A stretch of DNA of 64,000 nucleotides from Dactylosporangium siamense (GTDB taxonomy: Bacteria; Actinomycetota; Actinomycetes; Mycobacteriales; Micromonosporaceae). Under the pieces are notes generated by a model that did no database searches, was not told where the DNA came from, and saw only the letters and a list, made by a program, of their open reading frames with translations. The stretch covers positions 1 to 64,000 of the forward strand of contig NZ_BONQ01000030.1 in assembly GCF_016862795.1 (NCBI RefSeq), written 5' to 3'. Shown here piece after piece: positions 18,350-24,861 of this stretch. Position 1 is the stretch's first letter. Each line of letters opens with the position of its first letter. The translations under genes were made by a program, and so were the position numbers.

Positions 18350-18435
18350 TCATCAATCAGGCGGCCGCCTGCGCCACGGTCTCGACAGCCACCCACCGCC
18401 AACGGGATGGCCGTCGGGCATGCGCGCGACATTCC

Positions 18436-18451
18436 ATGTGATCGCTAACAT
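18436..18451. promoter_or_regulatory. Second LacI-type operator before the arabinofuranosidase gene
   Basis: ATGTGATCGCTAACAT is a palindrome of the form ATGTnAnnnnTnACAT, 18 nt before the ATG at 18470 and about 102 bp from the first copy. Paired sites suggest looping repression by a LacI-family regulator responding to arabinose or arabino-oligosaccharides. The regulator gene is not in this window. Confidence 0.7.
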
Positions 18452-18469
18452 CACCCCGAAAGGCGCACC

Positions 18470-19951
18470 ATGGAGTTCAGGTCTTTGCGGCGCACAGCAC
18501 TCGCCGCCGCCGCGACGGCGCTCGTCGCCGCGGCGCTGGTCGCCCTGCCCACCACCGCGCAGGCGGCCGGCACGCTGTCCTGCGACATCTACGCCGGCGG
18601 CGGCACCCCGTGCGTCGCCGCGCACAGCACCACGCGGGCGCTCTTCGGCTCGTACAACGGCTCGCTCTACCAGGTGCGGCGCTGGTCGGACGGGGCGACG
18701 TCGAACATCGGCGTGCTGAGCGCCGGCGGCTACGCCAACGCGGCGGCGCAGGACTCGTTCTGCTCCGGCACGTACTGCACGATCGTGCGCATCTACGATC
18801 AGACGTCCCGGCACAACGACCTCACGATCGCTCCCGGCGGCGGCGCCAACCCGACCCCCGACCAGGGCGCGAACGCGGCGGCGCTGCCGGTGACCGCCGG
18901 CGGGCACAAGGTCTACGGCGTCTACATCTCGGCCGGCAACGGGTACCGCAACAACGCCACGAACGGCATCGCCACCGGCAGCCAGCCCGAGGGCATGTAC
19001 ATGGTGACCGAAGGCACGCACGTCAACGACCGGTGCTGCTTCGACTACGGCAACGCCGAGACCAACAACCTCGACACCGGCAACGGCGACATGGACGCCA
19101 TCTACTTCGGCACCCTGTGCTGGTTCCAGCCGTGCGCGGGCGGGCCACGGGTCGCGGCGGACCTGGAGAACGGGCTGTTCGCCGGCGGCAACGGCTCCTG
19201 GACCGCCAACACGGGCCGCAGCAGCGCGTTCGTGACGGCGATGCTGAAGAACAACGGCACCACCACCTACGCCATCAAGGACGGCAACGCACAGTCCGGC
19301 GGCCTCGCGACCCGCTACGACGGCGGGCTGCCCACCCAGGCGGGCTACCGGCCGATGACCAAGCAGGGCGCGATCATCCTCGGCATCGGCGGCGACAACA
19401 GCAACGGCTCGGTCGGCTCGTTCTTCGAGGGCGTCATGACCAGCGGCTACCCGAGCGACGCCACCGAGAACGCGGTCCAGGCCAACGTCGTGGCCGTCGG
19501 CTACAGCAAGAGCGTCACATTCCCCGTCAACGGCGCCACGTATCGGCTGACGAACCTCGCCAGCGGCAAGGTCCTCGACGCCGTCAACTGCGGCACCGCC
19601 AACGGCACCCAGATCGACGTCTGGCAGGCGCTGGGCAACACGTGCCAGCAGTGGCGCTTCAACAGCGTCGGCGCCAACAAGTGGACCGTGACGAACGTCA
19701 ACGCCAACAAGGTCCTCGACGCGGTCAACTGCGGCCAGGCGCTCGGCACGGCCACGAACCTGTGGCAGTCGCTCGGCAATCTATGCCAGCAGTGGGCGGT
19801 CATCCCGGCCGGCAACGGGCGCTACGAGCTGGTGGTCGAGAACAGCGGCATGGTCCTGGACGACCAGAACTGCGGCACCGCCAACGGCACCAAGGTCCAG
19901 CTGTGGATGTGGCTCAACAACACCTGCCAGCTGTGGCAGATCGCCCCGTGA
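18470..19951 (+). CDS. Secreted GH54 alpha-L-arabinofuranosidase with C-terminal ricin-type (CBM13) domain
   Basis: 493 residues. Signal peptide 1-33 (RRTALAAAATALVAAALVAL, cleavage at AQAA). Residues about 34-345 match the AbfB catalytic domain: CDIYAGGGTPCVAAHSTTRA, the CCFDYGNAE segment, the nucleophile region ADLENGLF (Glu about 233) and GIGGDNSNGS (acid/base Asp about 309). Many paired Cys fit an extracellular fold. Residues about 355-493 form a ricin-B beta-trefoil with three 'V/LD..NCGxANGT..QLW...NxCQ.W' repeats. It removes arabinofuranosyl side chains from arabinan or arabinoxylan. Controlled by two LacI-type operators. Confidence 0.93.
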   Translation: MEFRSLRRTALAAAATALVAAALVALPTTAQAAGTLSCDIYAGGGTPCVAAHSTTRALFGSYNGSLYQVRRWSDGATSNIGVLSAGGYANAAAQDSFCSGTYCTIVRIYDQTSRHNDLTIAPGGGANPTPDQGANAAALPVTAGGHKVYGVYISAGNGYRNNATNGIATGSQPEGMYMVTEGTHVNDRCCFDYGNAETNNLDTGNGDMDAIYFGTLCWFQPCAGGPRVAADLENGLFAGGNGSWTANTGRSSAFVTAMLKNNGTTTYAIKDGNAQSGGLATRYDGGLPTQAGYRPMTKQGAIILGIGGDNSNGSVGSFFEGVMTSGYPSDATENAVQANVVAVGYSKSVTFPVNGATYRLTNLASGKVLDAVNCGTANGTQIDVWQALGNTCQQWRFNSVGANKWTVTNVNANKVLDAVNCGQALGTATNLWQSLGNLCQQWAVIPAGNGRYELVVENSGMVLDDQNCGTANGTKVQLWMWLNNTCQLWQIAP

Positions 19952-19961
19952 TGTGATCACC

Positions 19962-19998
19962 TTCGTTGTGGCGCGGTACGTTGCCGCGCCACAACGAA
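19962..19998 (+). terminator. Strong hairpin terminator after GH54 gene
   Basis: TTCGTTGTGGCGCGG (19962-19976) and CCGCGCCACAACGAA (19984-19998) form a perfect 15 bp stem with a 7 nt loop, 10 nt after the stop. It isolates the glycosidase from the ATPase gene that follows. Confidence 0.85.
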
Positions 19999-20011
19999 AC
20001 GGGGTGTACCA

Positions 20012-20536
20012 ATGCTGGTGGAGTTCGGTGGACTGCCGGGCACGGGGAAGTCCACCCTCGCGGGGCGGCTCGCGGTCGAGACCGGCGCGGTGTGGGTGCG
20101 CGTCGACGAGATCGAGGGCGCGATGCGCCGCAACGGCCTGACCCCCGAGCAGACCGGGGTCGCGGCGTACAGCGTCGCGCATGACGTGGCCGCCAACCAC
20201 CTGCGGCGCGGGCTGCTGGTGCTCGCCGACGCGGTGAACCCGGTCGCCGAGGCCCGGGCCGGCTGGCGGGACCTCGCCGCCTCGCTGGGCAGCCGCCACC
20301 TGGTGGTCGAGACGGTGTGCGCCGACATCGACGAGCACCGGCGCCGGGTGGAGACCAGGGACAATGACCTGCCCGGCTGGGTCCACCCGACGTGGGCGCA
20401 GGTGCAGCGGACGATGGCGTCGTACCAGCCGCGCACCGACGACAGGCTCGTCCTGGACACCACCGACCCGCTCGAGGACTCCTACCAGCGGCTGATGGCT
20501 GCGGTCCACCTCAGCGTCACTCAGGTGCGGGGATGA
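20012..20536 (+). CDS. P-loop ATPase/kinase (AAA_33-like)
   Basis: 174 residues. The Walker A GLPGTGKST at residues 7-15 starts right after the first strand (MLVEFGG), as in small nucleotide-kinase-like proteins. VWVRVDEIEGAM and a LLVLADAVNPV Walker-B-like strand follow, and a late Arg-rich lid HRRRVETRDND. Such proteins phosphorylate small molecules or RNA ends, or modify antibiotics; the substrate is unknown. Its stop overlaps the start of the zinc-finger gene (ATGA). Confidence 0.85.
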   Translation: MLVEFGGLPGTGKSTLAGRLAVETGAVWVRVDEIEGAMRRNGLTPEQTGVAAYSVAHDVAANHLRRGLLVLADAVNPVAEARAGWRDLAASLGSRHLVVETVCADIDEHRRRVETRDNDLPGWVHPTWAQVQRTMASYQPRTDDRLVLDTTDPLEDSYQRLMAAVHLSVTQVRG

Positions 20537-20736
20537 CCGGGTTCCGCGACATCACCTGCACCCTGTGCGACCGGCACAACCGGGACGTCCACATGGTCGG
20601 CGCCCGGGACGGCCTGATCATCTGCTCGGTGTGCGTGGCGCGGTGCGCGGAGATCCTCGACGCCGACACGGGCGTCGAGAGCCCGGCCGGCGGATGGGCG
20701 AGCCGGTGGCCGTCGAAGCCATCAGAGGGAACCTGA
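20533..20736 (+). CDS. ClpX-type C4 zinc-finger protein
   Basis: 67 residues. The four Cys lie in the ClpX zinc-binding pattern: CTLC (x2), then about 19 residues to IICSVC, followed by a Cys helix VARCAEIL. ClpX uses this domain to dimerise and to recognise substrates and adaptors. Here it is free-standing, with no ATPase attached. It is translationally coupled to the P-loop ATPase upstream (ATGA overlap). The 3' end overlaps the convergent fragment at 20722-20913 by 15 nt. Confidence 0.85.
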   Translation: MTGFRDITCTLCDRHNRDVHMVGARDGLIICSVCVARCAEILDADTGVESPAGGWASRWPSKPSEGT

Positions 20737-20913
20737 CTCCGGCCAGTTGGACCCAGTGCGTGTTCGGCGGACCACGATGAGGGCCCGGCGCCCGGCGTCA
20801 CGGTATCCGTGCAGCCGGGCGTCGACGGCGAAGGAGTAGCCGTTGCCGAGGTCCGCGAAGCAGCTGTCGTCGTCCGCGGCGTCGAGCTGCGCCAGGATGC
20901 CGGCTTGGTCCAC
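20722..20913 (-). CDS. Short DUF7003-like protein, probably a truncated family member
   Basis: 63 residues from a GTG at 20913, with TACACT 8 nt upstream. 'ILAQLDAADDDSCFADLGNGYSFAVDARLHGYRD' (two halves around residue 20) matches the N-terminus of DUF7003 proteins (ILAQLD..., LDNGYVYPVDARL..YRD..RWAL). Full members are much longer, so this looks like a remnant or short form that ends soon after the conserved VDARLHGYRD block. Its end overlaps the zinc-finger gene. Confidence 0.55.
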   Translation of the reverse strand: MDQAGILAQLDAADDDSCFADLGNGYSFAVDARLHGYRDAGRRALIVVRRTRTGSNWPESGSL

Positions 20914-20928
20914 GGCGGGGCAGTGTAG

Positions 20929-21819
20929 TCAGCTCTTGACGGACCCGGCCATGAGCCCGCCGATGAACCAGCGGCCGAGGACGATGTACACCAGCAGCGT
21001 CGGGAGCGAGGCGATGAGGGCGCCGGCCATGGAGGCGGCGTAGTCCGGGGACTGGGCGCCGGCGAGGGCGTTCAGGGCGATGGTGATCGGGCCGTTGCGG
21101 GTGTTGGACATGAAGATGGCGAACAGGTAGTCGTTCCACGACGACGTGAACTGCCAGATCACCGTGACCACGAAGCCGGGTGCGGACAGCGGCAGGATCA
21201 CCGAGCCGAAGGTGCGCAGCATGCCGGCGCCGTCGACGCGGCTGGCCTCGATGAGCTCGACGGGGACGGTGGTGGCGTAGTAGTTGCGGAAGATGAGGGT
21301 GCAGATGGGGATGCCGTAGACGCAGTGGACGAACACGAGGGTGGGGATGCCCGGTGGCAGGCCGATCTCGTGGACGATCGAGCGGAGCGGGATCATGACG
21401 GCCTGGTACGGGATGAACATGCCGAACAGGATCAGCGTGAAGACGACGTCGGCGCCGGGGAACCGCCAGCGCGACAGCACGAAACCGTTGGCGGCGCCCA
21501 GGAGCGAGGAGATGGCCGCGACCGGGATGGCGAGCTCGAAGGTGCGGATGAACGACGGTCGCAGCGACGTCCACGCCTTCTCCCACGAGGCGAACGTCCA
21601 CTCCTGCGGCAGGTTCCACTGGCCGTTGACGCCGATCTCCCGGCCGGACTTGAGGCTGGTGACGACGAGGACGTATGCCGGCATGAGCACGATGATGAGG
21701 AACAGCAGGAGCAGCCCGTAGGTGATGACCCGCGCGAGCGGCGAGCGGCGGTTGATCCGGCCGCCGGACTTGCGGGCCGGCGTGGTGACCGCCTGGTCGC
21801 GGGCGATGGTGGCGGTCAT
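20929..21819 (-). CDS. Sugar ABC transporter permease (CUT1, MalG-like)
   Basis: 296 residues with six hydrophobic helices. The EAA loop is EASRVDGAGMLRTFGSVILPLSAPGF, the family's contact with the ATPase. The N-terminal PLARVITYGLLLLFLIIVLMPAYVLVVTSLK is typical of MalG-type proteins. Its ATG overlaps the stop of the MalF-like gene (ATGA), so the two are co-translated. It is the last gene of a binding protein-permease-permease operon that lacks its own ATPase. Confidence 0.94.
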   Translation of the reverse strand: MTATIARDQAVTTPARKSGGRINRRSPLARVITYGLLLLFLIIVLMPAYVLVVTSLKSGREIGVNGQWNLPQEWTFASWEKAWTSLRPSFIRTFELAIPVAAISSLLGAANGFVLSRWRFPGADVVFTLILFGMFIPYQAVMIPLRSIVHEIGLPPGIPTLVFVHCVYGIPICTLIFRNYYATTVPVELIEASRVDGAGMLRTFGSVILPLSAPGFVVTVIWQFTSSWNDYLFAIFMSNTRNGPITIALNALAGAQSPDYAASMAGALIASLPTLLVYIVLGRWFIGGLMAGSVKS

Positions 21820-22724
21820 GAGCGGCGCTCCACGCGGTTGTTGTAGATCAGGTACGGGATGATGACGACGGCGACGAGCAGCAGCAGGATCATGGAGATC
21901 GCGGCGGCCTTGGCGTAGTCGCTGGTGAGCAGCGTCTGCCAGACGTAGACGGCGGGGACCTCGGTGATCCACTGGGCGCCGGAGACGCTCATGATGAGGT
22001 CGAACATCTTCATCGACATGTGCCCGAGGATGATCAGCGCCGACAGCGCGGTCGGGGTCAGCTGCGGGAAGATGACGTGCCGGTAGAGCTGGTAGCCGGT
22101 GGCGCCGTCCATGGCGGCGGCCTCGCGCAGCTCGGCGGGGATGCCGCGGAACCCGGACAGGAACAGCGCCATGACGTAGCCGGACAGCTGCCAGATCGCG
22201 GGCAGTGCCATCGCGGCCATGCCCCAGTCGGGGTCGGTCCACCACGGGTTCTCCAGGAACCCGAGGTGCAGGTCGTGGAAGATGCGGTTGAGGCCGCCGG
22301 CCTGGTCGCCGGTGCCGGAGTTCATGAGCCAGCGCCACACGACGCCGGACGCGACGAACGACACGGCCATCGGGAAGAGGTACACGGCGCGGAAGAAGCC
22401 CTCACCGCGCACGCCGCGTTCGAGCAGGAACGCCCACAGCAGGCCGAGCAGCAGCGCGCCGAGCATGAACACGGCGGTGAAGACGAGCAGGTTCTTCAAC
22501 GAGTGCACGAACCGGCCGTTGATGTCCTCGGTGAACAGGTCGATGAAGTTCTGCAGGCCGACGAAGCCCTTGCTGCCGAGGGCGTCGTGCTCGTCGGTCA
22601 GCGACAGTTTCGCGGTCCAGCCGATCAGGCCGTACACGAAGACGCCGAGCACGATGAGCGAGGGGGCCAGCAGGATCAGGCCGGGCGCCCAGCGGCGCAT
22701 CCGGGCGGTGTTCTTGGTGCTCAA
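21816..22724 (-). CDS. Sugar ABC transporter permease (CUT1, MalF-like)
   Basis: 302 residues, six helices. EAA loop: REAAAMDGATGYQLYRHVIFPQLTPT. The start is a TTG at 22724 with GGGAGA a few bases upstream; no ATG or GTG gives a better N-terminus. N-terminal PGLILLAPSLIVLGVFVYGLIGW is typical. It follows the binding-protein gene after a strong hairpin at 22741-22776, which should lower permease expression relative to the binding protein. Confidence 0.93.
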   Translation of the reverse strand: MSTKNTARMRRWAPGLILLAPSLIVLGVFVYGLIGWTAKLSLTDEHDALGSKGFVGLQNFIDLFTEDINGRFVHSLKNLLVFTAVFMLGALLLGLLWAFLLERGVRGEGFFRAVYLFPMAVSFVASGVVWRWLMNSGTGDQAGGLNRIFHDLHLGFLENPWWTDPDWGMAAMALPAIWQLSGYVMALFLSGFRGIPAELREAAAMDGATGYQLYRHVIFPQLTPTALSALIILGHMSMKMFDLIMSVSGAQWITEVPAVYVWQTLLTSDYAKAAAISMILLLLVAVVIIPYLIYNNRVERRS

Positions 22725-22740
22725 CGTTCTCCCATCACCG

Positions 22741-22776
22741 TCGCGCCGGGGCCTTCGGCGGAAGGCCCCGGCGCGA
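22741..22776 (-). terminator. Intra-operon hairpin between binding protein and permease genes
   Basis: TCGCGCCGGGGCCTTC (22741-22756) and GAAGGCCCCGGCGCGA (22761-22776) form a perfect 16 bp stem with loop GGCG. Placed 6 nt after the binding-protein stop, it probably acts as a partial terminator and 3' mRNA stabiliser, giving more binding protein than permease, as in the malE-malF gap. Confidence 0.85.
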
Positions 22777-22781
22777 AGTAT

Positions 22782-24056
22782 CTACTTGCCGGCGAACTGC
22801 TTGGCCGCGGCGACGAGCGCCTTCTGCAGGCTCGCGACGTCACCGTCGGAGGAGAACTTGCCCTGCGCGGAGCCGACCGCGCCCTGCCAGCCCTGCGAGC
22901 AGGCCGAGCCGTGCGGGCACGACGGGACCGGGGTCCCCTTGGCCCAGTCGGCGATCGCGGCCTGCTGGTAGGCCGGGTAATCGGTGGCGACGGAGTCGGT
23001 GCGGGCCGGGATCGAGCCCTTCTTCACGTTGAACGCCTTCTGCCCGGCGGCCGAGCCGAGGGTCTTCAGCCAGCACTTGGTGCCTTCGGGGTTCTTGGCG
23101 CCCTTCGGCAGCACGAACGAGTCCGCGAGCCACTGGTACGCGTCGCCGTTACCCGGGAACACCGAGTAGCTGTAGTCCTTGAAGTTCTTCGCGTCCAGGT
23201 CCGCGGCCTCCCAGTCACCCATGAGCTGGAACGCGGCCTTGCCCTCCATCAGCAGCTTCTCCGCGTCGGTCCAGTCGAACGTGTCGCGGTCCTTGTTGCT
23301 GTAGGTCAGCAGCTTCTTGTAGTCGTTGATCGCGTCGGTGACGTCGGCCCCGGCCCAGTCGGTCTTGCCGCTCCACAGGCCGTTGAACTTGTCCGGGCCG
23401 AGCCTCGAGATCAGCACCGCCTCGAACAGCATCTGCTGCGTCCAGTCCTTGCCCAGGGCGAGGGGCGTGGCGATGCCCTTGGCCTTCAGGGTGTCGAGCT
23501 GGGTGAAGAACTCCGGCATCGTCTTCGCCGGCGCGGTGATGCCCGCGTTGGCCAGGACGGTCTTGTTGGCCCACAGCACGTTGGCGCGGTGGATGTTCGC
23601 CGGCACCGAGTAGATCTTCCCGCCGACCGTCAGGCTGTCGACCAGGCCCTTCGGGAACGCCGAGGAAAGGCCCCACTCCTTGTACTGCGCGGAGAGGTCC
23701 TCGATCTGGCCGGCCTTGATGTAGTCGGTCAGCTCGGCGCCCGCGTGCGCCTGGAACGTGTCCGGCGGGTCGCTCTGCTGCAGCCGGGAGGCGAGGACCT
23801 GCTTGGCGTTGGAACCCGCGCCGCCGGCGACCGCACCGTTGACGAACTCGTATTGCGAACAGTCCGTCTTGAACTGCGCCACCAGGCCGTCCAGGCCCGC
23901 CTTCTCACCGCCGTCGGCCCACCACGTGAAGACCTCGACCTTCTTGTTACCGCTACCGCTGGTGCCGCCGTCGCCGTCGTCGGCGCCGCAGCCGCTCGCC
24001 ATGAGGGCGAGGGCGAGGCCGGCGGCGGTGACGAGCGCACGCGTCTTGACGCGCAT
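22782..24056 (-). CDS. Sugar ABC transporter substrate-binding lipoprotein (CUT1)
   Basis: 424 residues. Signal MRVKTRALVTAAGLALALMASGC with lipobox MASGC; start ATG at 24056 with AGGAGG 6 nt upstream. The mature protein begins KKVEVFTWWADGGEKAGLDGL and contains GKIYSVPANIHRANVLWANK and AFQLMGDW, typical of extracellular solute-binding family 1 proteins. Internal Cys (CPHGSACSQGW) may form a disulfide. The importer would use a shared ATPase (MsiK-type) encoded elsewhere. The sugar is unknown; neighbourhood suggests a plant oligosaccharide. Confidence 0.95.
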   Translation of the reverse strand: MRVKTRALVTAAGLALALMASGCGADDGDGGTSGSGNKKVEVFTWWADGGEKAGLDGLVAQFKTDCSQYEFVNGAVAGGAGSNAKQVLASRLQQSDPPDTFQAHAGAELTDYIKAGQIEDLSAQYKEWGLSSAFPKGLVDSLTVGGKIYSVPANIHRANVLWANKTVLANAGITAPAKTMPEFFTQLDTLKAKGIATPLALGKDWTQQMLFEAVLISRLGPDKFNGLWSGKTDWAGADVTDAINDYKKLLTYSNKDRDTFDWTDAEKLLMEGKAAFQLMGDWEAADLDAKNFKDYSYSVFPGNGDAYQWLADSFVLPKGAKNPEGTKCWLKTLGSAAGQKAFNVKKGSIPARTDSVATDYPAYQQAAIADWAKGTPVPSCPHGSACSQGWQGAVGSAQGKFSSDGDVASLQKALVAAAKQFAGK

Positions 24057-24238
24057 GTGTGTCCTCCTGAGCAGGGATGGCACGTGGGGTGTTGAGAGAT
24101 GTCGGGGTGTGGTTGAACGTGTTTGAGCGTGGTCGAAAGACCTATCCGGACCTTGGTACCGGGCGGGGGGTTCTGTCAACTGAGGGCAATCAAACTGTGA
24201 TGTGACGGCTCATCGGGGGGACTTCTGCTGAGACTTGA

Positions 24239-24259
24239 CGAAACCCCCTCGATGTTTCG
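24239..24259. promoter_or_regulatory. Inverted repeat CGAAAC-N9-GTTTCG, possible operator
   Basis: CGAAAC (24239-24244) and GTTTCG (24254-24259) lie in the 228 nt gap between the divergent sugar-binding-protein and GNAT genes, about 200 nt from the first and 26 nt from the second. A regulator of the sugar operon or of the GNAT gene could bind here. Only the symmetry and position support this. Confidence 0.35.
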
Positions 24260-24284
24260 ACACGAAGATCCATAGACTCGTGCC

Positions 24285-24851
24285 GTGCCGGAGCTCGCCT
24301 TTCCAGATCCGCCGCTCACCGACGGCGTCGTGCTGTTGCGACCGTGGCGCGACGCCGACGCCGCGCAGCGGTACGAAGGTTTCGCCGACGAGCTGTGCCA
24401 GCGCTTCTCCTGGTCGCGGGTCGAGCCGGTGACCGAGGCCGACGTCGCCGGCGCCTACGAGCGCGACGAGCGGGCCCGGCTCGCCGGCGGGTCGCTCAAC
24501 CTCGCCGTCACCGACGCCGCCCGGCCGGAACGGGTGTGGGGCGCGGCATCGGTGTACGACGTCGCCGCCGCCGAGCAGCGGGCCGCGGTCGGCTACTGGG
24601 TGGCGCCGTGGGCCCGTGGACGCGGCGTCGCGACCCGGTCGCTGCGACTGCTGGCCGGGTGGGCGTTCGACGCGCTCGCCGTGCAACGCCTGGAGCTCAC
24701 CTGTAGCCCGGACAACACGGCCTCGGCCCGGGTCGCGCAGCGCTGCGGATTCGTGCGCGAGGGCGTGCTGCGGTCCCACATCCCCTTCAAGGGCGCCCGC
24801 CGCGACACCGTGATCTTCAGCCTGCTCCCCGGCGAGCTCCTGCCCTCATGA
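24285..24851 (+). CDS. GNAT-family acetyltransferase (RimJ/RimL-like)
   Basis: 188 residues. RimJ-type features: the N-terminal LRPWRDADAAQRYEGFAD, the acetyl-CoA motif VGYWVAPWARGRGVATRSLRLL and the C-terminal LELTCSPDNTASARVAQRCGF followed by EGVLRSHI. This subgroup acetylates protein N-termini or small amines. The GTG at 24285 has TAGACT ending 6 nt upstream, so a leaderless start is likely. Confidence 0.92.
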   Translation: MPELAFPDPPLTDGVVLLRPWRDADAAQRYEGFADELCQRFSWSRVEPVTEADVAGAYERDERARLAGGSLNLAVTDAARPERVWGAASVYDVAAAEQRAAVGYWVAPWARGRGVATRSLRLLAGWAFDALAVQRLELTCSPDNTASARVAQRCGFVREGVLRSHIPFKGARRDTVIFSLLPGELLPS

Positions 24852-24861
24852 TCCGGAAGGT

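Noticed and set aside
24174-24179. TTGACA on the minus strand upstream of the sugar-binding-protein gene as its promoter
   Set aside because: No -10-like hexamer occurs at 15-19 bp spacing, so I do not call a promoter there.
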